Positions 1 through 9,152 of a stretch of 64,000 nt of DNA are shown one piece after another. Where the stretch lies: assembly GCF_002252085.1 (NCBI RefSeq), contig NZ_NEEY01000001.1:1-64000 (forward strand), written 5' to 3'. A program made the position numbers and the translations under genes. The notes below the pieces were generated by a model. That model was not told where the DNA came from, ran no database searches, and saw only the letters and a program-made list of their open reading frames with translations. The stretch's first letter is position 1. Every line of letters starts with the position of its first letter. The stretch comes from Aerococcus sp. 1KP-2016 (GTDB lineage Bacteria > Bacillota > Bacilli > Lactobacillales > Aerococcaceae).

Positions 1-1
1 A

Positions 2-1054
2 CAAATCATAGATATTAAGTTAGAAGATCAATGTACCGCTAAAAGTATCTTCAAATTCATACAAAAGAAAGGGTTCGATGGGAGTTACAGTCTTGTTAGA
101 GACTATTGCCGTGGAGTGAAAAAAGAACGGATACAGAAAGCAACGGTACGCGTCGAATATACGCCTGGTCTTTCAGCACAAATCGATTGGAAAGAAGAAA
201 TGCGACTGATAAGCAGTCAGGGAGAAGTCTTCCGCTTTAATATTTTCCTTTATATATTGCCCTACTCAAAGAAGAAATTTATTACGCTTACCTTTGATCG
301 TAAACAAGATACATTGTTTGAGTGCATGAATGATGCCTTTTATAACACCGGTGGTGTTCCAGAAGAAATATGGTTCGATAATATGAAAACTGTCGTCGAC
401 CGGTCACGAACTCAATTCTCTCAGGTTCATTTAAACGATCGCTTCTATTCTTTTAGTAAAGATGCAGGGTTCAGAACAATGGTCTGTCGTCCTTTTCGCC
501 CCCAAACAAAAGGCAGCGTAGAAGCTCTCGCCAGAACAATGGACCGGTTACGGGTTTACAATCATGAATTTTATGATTCGACAGACCTCATTCGAATCGT
601 TGACGAACTTTGTGATGAATTAAATTCGGAAGTGTCTCAAGCAACGGACGAGATTCCTGATATACTTTGGAAAATTAATGAAAAAGAGCACCTCCATAAG
701 CTAAAAGATGACTTGTTAAATCCTTATTTTGAAGACTCTATTCGCCGTAAAGTCACAAAGGAAGCAATGGTCATTTTCCGCAAATGTAGGTACTCTGTAG
801 ACCCTCGTTATATCGGAAAAGAAGTTGACTTGGATCTTTCCGAAAACGAAGAGTACGTGCACATTTATTATAACGGAGAACAGATTCGTTCGCACCCACT
901 TACCACAAAAAGATTGAACTATAACCAAGAAGATTTGGTTCAGATACTTAAATCAGATGTCATGAGCCACAAAGAAGAAGATGACATCCAAGAACATATT
1001 AAACGAAGTTTAAAGCAATATGATTTACTGGAGGTGCCTTCGAATGAGCAGTAA
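2..1054 (+). CDS. istA: IS21 family transposase IstA, 5' partial
   Basis: The open frame continues from the left edge of the window without a start codon, so the N-terminal helix-turn-helix part is missing. What remains is the DDE integrase core: the first Asp in QIDWKEE, the second Asp in IWFDNMK, and the Glu in KGSVEAL, in the right order and spacing for an rve-type catalytic domain. The C-terminal part matches the Mu-transposase-like tail of IstA proteins. A GTG at 116 could be mistaken for a start but lies inside the domain. The gene overlaps istB by 11 nt, which suggests translational coupling. The visible part appears intact. Confidence 0.92.
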   Translation, partial: QIIDIKLEDQCTAKSIFKFIQKKGFDGSYSLVRDYCRGVKKERIQKATVRVEYTPGLSAQIDWKEEMRLISSQGEVFRFNIFLYILPYSKKKFITLTFDRKQDTLFECMNDAFYNTGGVPEEIWFDNMKTVVDRSRTQFSQVHLNDRFYSFSKDAGFRTMVCRPFRPQTKGSVEALARTMDRLRVYNHEFYDSTDLIRIVDELCDELNSEVSQATDEIPDILWKINEKEHLHKLKDDLLNPYFEDSIRRKVTKEAMVIFRKCRYSVDPRYIGKEVDLDLSENEEYVHIYYNGEQIRSHPLTTKRLNYNQEDLVQILKSDVMSHKEEDDIQEHIKRSLKQYDLLEVPSNEQ

Positions 1055-1781
1055 CTATCAAAAACTATTAAATAATCTAGAGGCCTTGAATTTAAAACAT
1101 ATGAGAGAATATGTGCCAAACTATATTGAAATTGCCAATCGAGATGAGCTTTCTGTAACAGAAGCTCTTCTAGAATTAACTAATCAAGAATTAGACTTTC
1201 AAACGAATCAGACTGTGGAACGTGTCATCCAGCGCGCACACTTTCCCAAACGGACATCACTTGAAGAATTTGATTTCAACTTTCAACCAAGCGTTAACAA
1301 AAAAGAGATTCTAGACTTGAAACATATGGCTTTTATGGAGAAAAAAGAAAACTTAGTTTTCATTGGAAACCCTGGTGTAGGGAAAACACACCTTGTCATT
1401 GCATTAGGCATTGAAGCATGTCATCAAGGCTACCGTACGCTGTTTATCAGTTGTCATGAATTACTTTTACGTCTTCGTTCTGCCTTTGAAAAAGGGACCG
1501 TCGATCGTGTTCTGAAACGATATGCCAAATATGATCTTTTGATCATTGATGAAATAGGTTATTTACCAATTCAAAAAGTTGAAGCTAACCTCTTCTTTCA
1601 ACTATTAACGATGCGTTACGAAAAAAAATCAACAATGATTACGACAAATATTATCTTATCTCGATGGGGGGAGCTATTTCAGAATTCTGAAATAGCCGCC
1701 GCCATTCTTGATCGTCTGGTTCACCATGTTAAAGTCTTCAAGATTACTGGAAAATCATATCGTATGAAAGGGAAAATATAA
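1044..1781 (+). CDS. istB: IS21 helper ATPase IstB
   Basis: This is the AAA+ ATPase partner of IstA, needed for target selection and transposition. Walker A is GNPGVGKTH and Walker B is LLIIDEIGY, with the usual N-terminal helical region before them. I place the start at ATG 1044 because GGAGGT sits about 8 nt upstream at 1030-1035; an in-frame ATG at 1020 has no such site. The protein is 245 aa, close to the family norm of about 250. It appears complete, so the element may still be active if the unseen left end is intact. Confidence 0.93.
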   Translation: MSSNYQKLLNNLEALNLKHMREYVPNYIEIANRDELSVTEALLELTNQELDFQTNQTVERVIQRAHFPKRTSLEEFDFNFQPSVNKKEILDLKHMAFMEKKENLVFIGNPGVGKTHLVIALGIEACHQGYRTLFISCHELLLRLRSAFEKGTVDRVLKRYAKYDLLIIDEIGYLPIQKVEANLFFQLLTMRYEKKSTMITTNIILSRWGELFQNSEIAAAILDRLVHHVKVFKITGKSYRMKGKI

Positions 1782-1799
1782 ATGGACTTCTAAATTAGA

Positions 1800-1859
1800 C
1801 TGTCAAAAACCTACATTTTTATTCTGTCATAAACCTACAATTTTATACTGTCCTTGACA
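1800..1859 (+). repeat. IS21 right terminal region with two internal repeats
   Basis: Two 22-bp near-identical copies, at 1800-1821 and 1824-1845, both begin CTGTCA and contain AACCTACA. They are followed by a terminal TGTCCTTGACA. Multiple repeats at each terminus are typical of IS21 and are taken as IstA binding sites. The outer edge at 1859 is inferred from where the DUF262 frame loses sense. Confidence 0.7.
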
Positions 1860-2698
1860 ATAAATAAGATTTTTAGGTGCAAAATCGCCCGATAACGATG
1901 CTAAATAATACCTGAAGAAATCCTCCATGTCTTTTGAATCTGGAAATACTTGCTCAAGTATTTTCCAATAGTTATTGTATAAATGAGTTTGTTCTTTATT
2001 AGATTTGTCCATCATAATAAAATTACGAATAAGATCTGAAGCTGTTAATCTTTCACCAGTTGAGTTAATACTTTCAAATATTTGTTGAGCATTGTCACGT
2101 TCATCCAACTTTATATAAACGATAGAAAATCTTTTTATGGCATAAAGCACCCTATCAAAGCCAAACTCTTTTACAAACTTATCTAACTCTCTTTGTAAAA
2201 ATAAAAAATTTTGAACTATATTACTATGACTTGCTTTATCAAGTTGCTCGTATTTACCATCCGCAATAAGCAAATATTCGTCACCATCAGAAACTGAAGG
2301 ATATAAACGTTGTCTATATCTTGTTCCTTCTGGTTCACCGTAATTTTGTAAATAAGTATCATCAATTTCTCGTTTTCTAATATCATTCTCAGCTAAGGAT
2401 TTCATTGCGTGAGCCATCAAAAACATGGTTACCAATCGCTGTTGACCATCAACTATGGATCGCTCAGTTTTATAATTTACGATATTTTCAAAATAAACGA
2501 TAGTCCCTAAAAAATGTTGTTTTTGTAATGATTCATCCTTAACTAAAAGGTGTAAATCTTTCATGAGCTGCAACAATTGATTTTTAACTGTCCACGTATA
2601 TTTACGTTGATATACAGGTATCACAAATTGCTTACCCATTGCTTACCCATTGCTTCCGGAATAAATTCATCTAATAATTTTCTTGGATTAGCTTCCAT
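1860..2698 (-). pseudogene. DUF262 (GmrSD-like) protein, frameshifted and truncated by IS21
   Basis: The product has the DUF262/ParB-like N-terminal hallmarks: the FVIPVYQRKYTW segment near the start and the VDGQQR motif. In GmrS-type proteins this domain is the nucleotide-hydrolysing half of modification-dependent restriction systems, and stand-alone forms also occur in defence islands. Two lesions are visible. A good start, ATG at 2698 with AGGAG upstream, runs into a stop after about 25 codons because an 11-bp unit at 2628-2649 is duplicated; removing one copy restores the frame. The 3' end is cut by the IS21 insertion at 1859/1860, and the last eight codons plus the stop come from the IS. 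An internal ATG at 2639 could still give a shortened protein. Confidence 0.8.
2628..2649. repeat. 11-bp tandem duplication near the DUF262 start
   Basis: The unit TTGCTTACCCA occurs twice head to tail at 2628-2638 and 2639-2649. Eleven is not a multiple of three, so the duplication shifts the frame. It is followed at 2650 by a partial third match (TTGCTT), which suggests slipped-strand origin. Confidence 0.85.
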
Positions 2699-2910
2699 TG
2701 TTTTATCTCCTATTACTGAAAATATGTATTTTTATTATTATAACAGGATATTTGATCTTTAAGATTTTAATATATCAAAATCTATAGTCAAAACAAAAAT
2801 AAAATTAATTAACTTGTCTACTCATGAGAAAGTAAACTAATGTAACCTTGTATTCTAATATTCACATAAAAATAGATAATTATTCCGCGGCCTAAGTTTT
2901 TTTGAATTAA

Positions 2911-3080
2911 GAGAACTGGAAGTGTACGTCCTTAGCGGTGAACAAGGATGAAATCGAGCCTTTGTCTCGATTTCAAAGCATAGAGACCTTGCCTCTCCTT
3001 GGTACCACGGTTTTAAGGTACGTACACTGTAAGGACAAAACACCATTTTTTGATATCTTATGTCCTTTGTATAAGAAACA
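2911..3080 (+). repeat. Dispersed palindromic intergenic repeat, diverged copy 1
   Basis: This shares the core of the copies at 3085-3367 and 32011-32295: AGTGTACGTCCTTAG near 2921, a small ATCGAG/CTCGAT hairpin near 2952-2972, and GTACGTACACTGTAAGGAC near 3018. It lacks the terminal GTACACAA hairpin and the outer arms are poorly kept. An open frame on the minus strand across this region (2855-3121) is a by-product of the repeat and is not a gene. The 150 bases before it (2760-2910) show nothing recognisable. Confidence 0.7.
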
Positions 3081-3084
3081 AAAA

Positions 3085-3367
3085 AAGAGGCTGGACAAAG
3101 GCCTCTAAAAAGCGTACACAATTCTTAATAAGAGTTGTGTACGCCTTTTACTTTGAAAAAAATTTTATAAATTTTGATTGAAATATATCATTGGAACAGG
3201 TTAAAGGACTGAAAGTGTAGTTCCTTAGCCGTGAAAGAGGATGAAATCGAGACCTTGGCTCGATTTCAAATTGAAAGACCTTGGCTTTCAATGGTCCCAC
3301 GGCTCACAAGGAACGTACACTGTAAGGACGAAAAATCTATGATTTTAATCTTTTGTCCCAGCCTCTT
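3085..3367 (+). repeat. Dispersed palindromic intergenic repeat, full copy 2
   Basis: The ends pair with each other: AGAGGCTGGACA at 3086-3097 with TGTCCCAGCCTCT at 3354-3366. Inside are a hairpin GCGTACACAA/TTGTGTACGC (3112-3144), an outer stem AGTG..CCTTAGCCGTG (3214-3233) with CACGG..AAGGAACGTACACT (3298-3321), and two short hairpins ATCGAG..CTCGAT (3245-3264) and TTGAAAG..CTTTCAA (3270-3291). It is therefore a multi-branched foldable unit. The copy at 32011-32295 is the same unit in the opposite orientation. There is no coding sense. Confidence 0.8.
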
Positions 3368-3390
3368 ACATATTTAACTTAGTTGACTCA

Positions 3391-4254
3391 TTAATTTTGA
3401 TTTTGTTTCAACATACGTACATAGTTTGCTAGGTCGCCAATGAATAATTCAAATTGTAGACCATTTTGCATCACGTTTGGATCATCAAGCGATTTTTCAA
3501 TGATACGAGGGATATAATCTACTGCTAATTGCGTAGCTTCTTGTACGCTCGCACCGTTTGCTTGCGCTCCAACAAAAATTGATCCGAAAATATCGCCTGT
3601 ACCATGGAATTTACCGCCAATAAAAGCTGCTGATGCTAATCCTTGTTCACCCGTTTTGGCGTCAAAGTAGTAAGCACCCGTTTGACTTTCACCATCAAAA
3701 CCTGCACCAGTTAAGACAACTGATGCATTAGTTTGTTGACGAACGATGCGTAAGAACTCATCGATTTTTTCTTGTGGCCATACACCTTCAGTATATTCTA
3801 CGCCATACAAGAAGCTCGCTTCTGTTTGGTTTGGCATAATCACATCAGCCATGGCACAAAGTTTTGCCATTTCATCAGCGTAATCCTGGTCGAATCCGTA
3901 ATAGAATTCGCCATTGTCTGCCATTACAGGGTCTAGATAGAACACTGCATCATCTTTTAATAATTTTGGTAATTCTTTTTCTAGGAATTTAATTTGACGG
4001 ATTGATCCCAAGTATCCAACATAGGCAGCGTCAAATTGTAGGCCAAATGAATGCCAATGTCTCACGATTTTTTCCATTTCATCAGTTAGGTCTAGGAACG
4101 TGAAACCTTCAAAACCAGGGCCTGTATGTGTTGATAATAAAGCCGTTGGTAGAATTGTTCCCTGAAGTGCCATACCTGATAAAATTGGCAATGCAACGGT
4201 TGTTGAACATTTCCCGAAACCAGATGCATCGTGAATGATTAAGATATTTTTCAT
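3391..4254 (-). CDS. pdxK: Pyridoxal/pyridoxamine kinase (PdxK/PdxY type)
   Basis: A ribokinase-fold kinase that phosphorylates B6 vitamers to make pyridoxal 5'-phosphate in the cytosol. The 287-aa sequence starts MKNILIIHDASGFG, has the substrate-side STHTGPGF region, the GYLGS segment, the DPVMADNG motif and the C-terminal anion-hole region FIGGKFHGTGDIF, whose GTGD Asp is the catalytic base. The start is preceded by GGGGAGATG about 9 nt upstream. It lies 65 nt downstream of leuS and may be read through from it. Thiamine-type HMP kinases (ThiD) are related, but the overall layout fits the PdxY/PdxK group in Lactobacillales better. The exact subfamily is inferred. Confidence 0.85.
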   Translation of the reverse strand: MKNILIIHDASGFGKCSTTVALPILSGMALQGTILPTALLSTHTGPGFEGFTFLDLTDEMEKIVRHWHSFGLQFDAAYVGYLGSIRQIKFLEKELPKLLKDDAVFYLDPVMADNGEFYYGFDQDYADEMAKLCAMADVIMPNQTEASFLYGVEYTEGVWPQEKIDEFLRIVRQQTNASVVLTGAGFDGESQTGAYYFDAKTGEQGLASAAFIGGKFHGTGDIFGSIFVGAQANGASVQEATQLAVDYIPRIIEKSLDDPNVMQNGLQFELFIGDLANYVRMLKQNQN

Positions 4255-4319
4255 TTAAAGCCATCTCCCCTTAATTAAAATCTAATGATAATTATAAGTG
4301 TTTTTCCAAACGATGTCTA

Positions 4320-6736
4320 TTAATTTGCCACAATGTTGACTAATTTGTCGACAACAGCGATTTCCTTTCGTACAGTTTTGCCTGCAATAGCTTCTTTTAC
4401 TTTATCATTTGCATGTGCAAGTGCGATTAAATCTTCTTTAGATGCGCCGCGTGCAATGTTTGCTTTGGCTTTAATTTTACCATTAACTTGGATAACGATT
4501 TCTATTTCGTCATCTACCGTTTTTTCTGGGTCAAATGTTGGCCATGCAACGTAAGAAATACCTGGTTCATTACCCACGATTACCCACATTTCTTCAGCAA
4601 TATGTGGCGCAATTGGTGCTAATAATTGGATGAAACCTTTCACGTATTCATAGTATAAGCTGTCTGCTTTATTGGCTTCATTTACGAATACCATCATTTG
4701 AGAGATTGCTGTATTAAAGTGTAAGTTATCAAAGTCTTCGGTAACTTTTTTCACTGTTTGGTGGTAAACCTTGTCTAATTCACCTGAGTTAAGTGTTGTG
4801 ACACGGTCACGCATCTTACCGTTTTCATCTACAAATAGGCGCCATACGCGTTCTAGGAAGCGACGAGAACCTTCAAGGCCGTTTTCAGACCAAGCGATAG
4901 ATGCATCTAATGGTCCCATAAACATTTCGTATAGGCGTAATGTATCAGCACCATATTGGTTAACAACATCATCCGGATTCACAACGTTTCCTTTAGATTT
5001 AGACATTTTTTCGTTACCTTCGCCTAAAATCATACCTTGGTTGTATAATTTTTGGAATGGTTCTTCATTAGGTACGATACCCAAGTCATATAGGAACATG
5101 TTCCAGAAACGAGCATACAATAAGTGAAGTACAGCATGTTCTGCCCCACCAATGTATAGATCAACATTATACCAGTAGTCTACTAGTTCTTTAGATGCGA
5201 TTTCTTTGGTGTTCTTAGGATCGATATAACGTAAGAAGTACCAAGATGAACCAGCCCATTGTGGCATGGTGTTGGTTTCACGACGACCTTTCATACCGGT
5301 TTCAGGATCTGTTACGTATAACCAATCTTCAATGTTGGCTAATGGCGATTCACCAGTACCAGATGGTTTAATATTGTTTGTTTTTGGCAAACGTAATGGC
5401 AATTCTTCTTCAGGAACTGTTGTTGTAGTACCATCTTCCCAATGAATAATTGGAATTGGTTCACCCCAGTAACGTTGACGAGAGAATACCCAGTCACGTA
5501 ACGGTAAGAAGTTGTACGTTCACCTTTACCTGTTTCCGTTAGAATAGCAATCGCTTTTTCAATGGCTTCTTCTTTGTCTAGACCATTTAGGTCACCAGAG
5601 TTGATGTGTGGACCGTCACCTGTGAAAGCTTCTACCGTTACATCGCCACCTTCAATAACAGGTTTAATGTCTAAACCAAATTGTTGTGCGAATTCATAGT
5701 CTCGTGTGTCATGAGCTGGAACAGCCATAACAGCACCGGTACCGTATGATGCTAATACATAGTCAGCAACCCAAATTGGGAATGCTTCCCCTGTTAATGG
5801 GTGGATACCGTAAGCACCAGTGAAGACACCTGTTTTTTCTTTTGCTAAATCTGTACGATCTAGGTCAGATTTACGAGATGCAGCTTCAATATAAGCTTCT
5901 ACTTCTGCACGTTGTTCGTCAGTGACGATTTGTTTCACTAAATCATGTTCTGGGGCAAGTACAGCAAAAGTTAAGCCATAAATTGTGTCAGGACGCGTTG
6001 TGAAAGCCGCAAAAGATAAACCTTCGTGATCTTTCACATCAAAATTGATTTCAGCACCTTGTGAACGACCAATCCAGTTACGTTGCATTTCTACTACTGA
6101 GTTTGGCCAGTCTACGTTATCTAAACCATCTAGTAAACGGTCAGCATATGCCGTAATACGTAATACCCATTGTTTCATTGGTTTGCGGACTACTGGATAG
6201 CCACCACGTTCCGTCTTACCATCGATAATTTCTTCGTTCGCTAATACGGTACCTAAATCTTCAGACCAGTTTACTAGGATTTCATCTTCATAGGCTAAGC
6301 CTTTTTCATATAATTTAGTGAAGATCCATTGTGTCCATTTATAGAATTTTGGATCAGTAGTATTAATTTCACGGTCCCAATCATATGAGAAACCTAATGA
6401 TTTAATTTGGCGTTTGAATGTAGCAATATTTTTTGCCGTAAATTCTGCCGGATCATTCCCTGTATCCAAAGCATATTGTTCTGCAGGTAAACCAAAGGCA
6501 TCCCAGCCCATTGGATGTAACACGTTATAACCTTGTGCACGTTTGTAACGAGACATAATATCTGTCGCTGTATATCCTTCAGGGTGACCTACGTGTAAAC
6601 CAGCACCTGATGGGTAAGGGAACATATCCATTGCGAAATATTTAGGTTTCGAAAAATCCTCAGAAGTTTTAAATTCCTTGTTTTCATCCCAATATTTTTG
6701 CCATTTTTTCTCAATCACTTTATGATTAAAAGCCAT
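4320..6736 (-). pseudogene. leuS: Leucyl-tRNA synthetase, reading frame broken by one missing base
   Basis: Class I leucyl-tRNA synthetase, which charges tRNA-Leu. The class I signature HIGH appears as HVGH near the N-terminus, the editing domain follows, and KMSKS is present in the C-terminal half. The start is ATG 6736, with AAAGGAGAG upstream. The frame is open from 6736 to about 5500, then jumps. In the first frame translation ends in nonsense after SYR, while adding one T on the coding strand (one A in the AA at 5500-5501) gives [14 protein letters not shown], the highly conserved catalytic segment, and joins the frame to the second half ending at 4320. With that base the protein would be 805 aa, the normal length. 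The enzyme is essential, so a consensus error is more likely than a dead gene. Confidence 0.9.
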
Positions 6737-6757
6737 TTTTTTCTCTCCTTTAAAATA

Positions 6758-6995
6758 AAAAAATCCTATACACGTCAAAAACGCATATAGGACGAAATTT
6801 CTTTTCGTGGTACCACCTATGTTTGTACTCTTCATACCGATAACGTTGGCGGGACGTGGTGTTTTCTGCCAAAGCATACTCAACCATCTTTGATTCAGCC
6901 TAATTCGCAAGTCGTTCAAATATACTTCCACCAACCGTATACTCGCTAAATTGAACAGTGCTTGTTACTACCTCTGAAAAGATCAATTATCGTTA
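6758..6995 (-). promoter_or_regulatory. T-box leader of leuS with terminator
   Basis: On the minus strand the T-box sequence AGGTGGTACCACG lies at 6806-6818, followed by an intrinsic terminator (stem CCTATATGCG/CGTGTATAGG, then T7, at about 6758-6795). The upstream part holds the stem I region with GGTAGTAA. T-box leaders sense uncharged cognate tRNA and prevent termination. Here the downstream gene implies tRNA-Leu. I could not fix the specifier codon by eye. Confidence 0.88.
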
Positions 6996-6997
6996 TC

Positions 6998-7026
6998 ATT
7001 CTAGCATTATATAAGGGCAATTGCAA
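6998..7026 (-). promoter_or_regulatory. Promoter of the leuS T-box transcript
   Basis: The minus strand reads TTGCAA (7021-7026), a 17-nt spacer, then TAGAAT (6998-7003). The position fits transcription starting just before the T-box stem I. Confidence 0.65.
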
Positions 7027-7063
7027 ACCTATTATCGGCAGTTTTCATAGCCTTTTCAAGCCC

Positions 7064-7957
7064 CTAGTGACCATGAATACGGCTTTGAATCGTCTCAAAA
7101 ACTCGATCAACAGGCAAGTCTCGATGCGCAAATAGTTGATAGTTTAATTTGGCCTGGAAAACCAACATATCCAGTCCCCCTATCACCTGACAGTGACGTG
7201 ACTTCGCCTGCTTCATAAACGTCGTTTCCAACTGTTCATAAATCACATCTATCACCACTGTACCTGCTTGTAGCCATTCTGCATTAGCCAAAATTGATTG
7301 ATCCTTCGAACCTGACATGCCCACACTTGTTGATTGAATAACGATTTCCGCCTTGGTCACAGCTGCTTCGACTCCTGCACTATCCGCTAAATCTACTAAG
7401 TTGAGCGCTAAATCAGGATAATCACTGGTTAAGGCTTGCGCTACCTTTAATAAATGGTCTTTCTCTTGAATTTTACGGGCAATCACGGTGATATCTAGCA
7501 TACCTTCCAAGACAGCTTGGGCAAGGATAATACGCGAGGTTGCGCCTGAACCAAAGATGACTAGACGTTTGCCAGCAAGTGCCACATCTCTATTCTTGAC
7601 AGCCAACCAGAGACCAGCACCATCAGTGTTGTATCCAATCCATTTGCCGTCTTCGTTGGTGGTAATCATGTTTACAGCTTGGACATAGGCTGCTGCCTTA
7701 TCCAGCGCATCAACAGTAGCCATGGCAGCCATTTTCCCAGGCATGGTTACATTAATCCCTTGAACACCTAAGGCTTTCAAGTGCTCGATACGGTCAATTG
7801 TTTCGGCTTCACTCGTTTCGAAAGCCAGATACACCATGTTGACGTCTTGGGCTTTGAAGGCGGTATTGTAAATAATGGGTGACAATGAATGGCTCAAGGG
7901 TTGCCCAATCACGGCTGCAAATTGGGTCCTTCCATTGATATCAGTAATACTATCCAT
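7064..7957 (-). CDS. aroE: Shikimate dehydrogenase (NADP+)
   Basis: Reduces 3-dehydroshikimate to shikimate. The 297-aa protein has the substrate-binding SHSLSP near residue 20, the catalytic-Lys motif NVTMPGK near residue 70, NTDGAG in the middle, a nucleotide-binding GSGATSR loop and the C-terminal GLDMLVFQA segment, all in family order. The length is slightly above the usual 270-290. It starts directly after the aroB stop codon, so the two are translationally linked. With aroB and DAHP synthase it forms a three-gene chorismate-pathway operon under the attenuator upstream of 10058. A 106-nt gap separates it from the leuS T-box region. Confidence 0.95.
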   Translation of the reverse strand: MDSITDINGRTQFAAVIGQPLSHSLSPIIYNTAFKAQDVNMVYLAFETSEAETIDRIEHLKALGVQGINVTMPGKMAAMATVDALDKAAAYVQAVNMITTNEDGKWIGYNTDGAGLWLAVKNRDVALAGKRLVIFGSGATSRIILAQAVLEGMLDITVIARKIQEKDHLLKVAQALTSDYPDLALNLVDLADSAGVEAAVTKAEIVIQSTSVGMSGSKDQSILANAEWLQAGTVVIDVIYEQLETTFMKQAKSRHCQVIGGLDMLVFQAKLNYQLFAHRDLPVDRVFETIQSRIHGH

Positions 7958-9097
7958 CTATGCCACCTCATCATCACTATCAGTCACGAGGGGCAATTTG
8001 TCCGCTTTGAGGTCCTCAATGATGGCTGCTAAATAACTAGCATACTGATCAAATGGCATGGTTTCCAAACGACATTTACCAAATGAATCCGGGAATATTT
8101 CCGTTATTTCACCACCACGGCGCTTTTTATCGTTAGTCATGGATACGGTTAAATCCTCGTAATCGTATGCTTTCACCAAATGCATTTGATTTAACAGATG
8201 ATATTGGTTTAGTAATTGATTGAAGCGTTCAGTTATGAATAAGGCCGTCAAGCCCTCTTTTTCTGCCATAATTTGCGTTAAAATCATACCTATGGCCACA
8301 CCGCGTCCATGAGACACTTGGTAGTGGGAAGCTTGTTCCACCGCATGGCCAATTGTATGACCAAAATTTAACATCTGGCGTAAACCTAGATCATGTTCAT
8401 CTTCCAACACTACATCCCGTTTAATTTCCACACAGCGTTTAACAATTTCACCTAGGTCAGCACTTAAAGCATTTAAAGGCTGTTCGCGATCCATCAATTG
8501 ATTTAATAAATCACCGTCAAGAATCATGCCATATTTAATTAATTCCGCACAGCCATCTTCAAATATCGTTTCGCTTAAAGTTTGAAATGTGTCTAAATCA
8601 CATAGCACACGTCGTGGTTGGTAGAAAGCGCCGACCAAATTTTTGCCTTGCGGTAAATCAATCGCCGTTTTCCCACCTACTGATGAATCGATTGCTGACA
8701 GTAAAGTCGTTGGCATTTGAATGTAATCAATACCGCGCAAATAAGTTGCTGCTGTAAACCCTACTAAGTCCCCAATCACGCCCCCACCTAGCGCGATAAT
8801 GACATCTGAACGTGAATAATTCAACGTCGCCAAGTGACCTTGAAGGGCGATATAATTTTCAGCAGATTTTTGGGCTTCTCCAGCTGGCAGAACATAAGTA
8901 TCTACGCCACTGGTAATCCCAACAATCGCTTCTTGTAAATTGCCAAGGTAGCCATAAGAAGCAACATTTTCATCTGTTACAATCAGTGCCTTCTTACCCT
9001 GAATCAAATCTTCTAAATGAGCAGCTGCATGTTTCAATAGGTCGTGGTCAATCATAACGTCGTATGGTGTTTCAACCTCTACTGTAACTTTTTCCAA
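7958..9097 (-). CDS. aroB: 3-dehydroquinate synthase
   Basis: Converts DAHP to 3-dehydroquinate using NAD+ and a divalent metal. The NAD-binding and active-site blocks are intact: PAGEAQKS, GGGVIGDLVGF, PTTLLSAIDSSVGGK, ELIKYGMI and NFGHTIGHAVE (metal-binding His). The 379 aa are a little long because of a C-terminal extension after the usual end. The start is a TTG at 9097 with GAGGGA upstream; no in-frame ATG fits better. It sits between DAHP synthase and aroE. Confidence 0.95.
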   Translation of the reverse strand: MEKVTVEVETPYDVMIDHDLLKHAAAHLEDLIQGKKALIVTDENVASYGYLGNLQEAIVGITSGVDTYVLPAGEAQKSAENYIALQGHLATLNYSRSDVIIALGGGVIGDLVGFTAATYLRGIDYIQMPTTLLSAIDSSVGGKTAIDLPQGKNLVGAFYQPRRVLCDLDTFQTLSETIFEDGCAELIKYGMILDGDLLNQLMDREQPLNALSADLGEIVKRCVEIKRDVVLEDEHDLGLRQMLNFGHTIGHAVEQASHYQVSHGRGVAIGMILTQIMAEKEGLTALFITERFNQLLNQYHLLNQMHLVKAYDYEDLTVSMTNDKKRRGGEITEIFPDSFGKCRLETMPFDQYASYLAAIIEDLKADKLPLVTDSDDEVA

Positions 9098-9152
9098 TTT
9101 ATTCCCTCAATTCATCATCCGCGTTTCAGCAATTTTGTTTTCTAATCTTATT

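Larger units (their letters stand above)
1..1859 (+). mobile_element. IS21-family insertion sequence, right part
   Basis: The two genes istA and istB lie in the order typical of IS21 elements, followed by a terminal region with two near-identical repeats and an end reading TGTCCTTGACA at 1849-1859. The left end is outside the window. On its right the element abuts a DUF262 gene on the opposite strand whose reading frame runs straight into the IS end, so the insertion truncated that gene. IS21 elements move by a cut-and-paste-like or replicative pathway that needs both the DDE transposase IstA and the AAA+ helper IstB. Confidence 0.9.

Noticed and set aside
2855-3121. 88-codon open frame on the minus strand
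   Set aside because: It lies across the dispersed repeat and its codons follow the hairpin arms; no ribosome site or family match.
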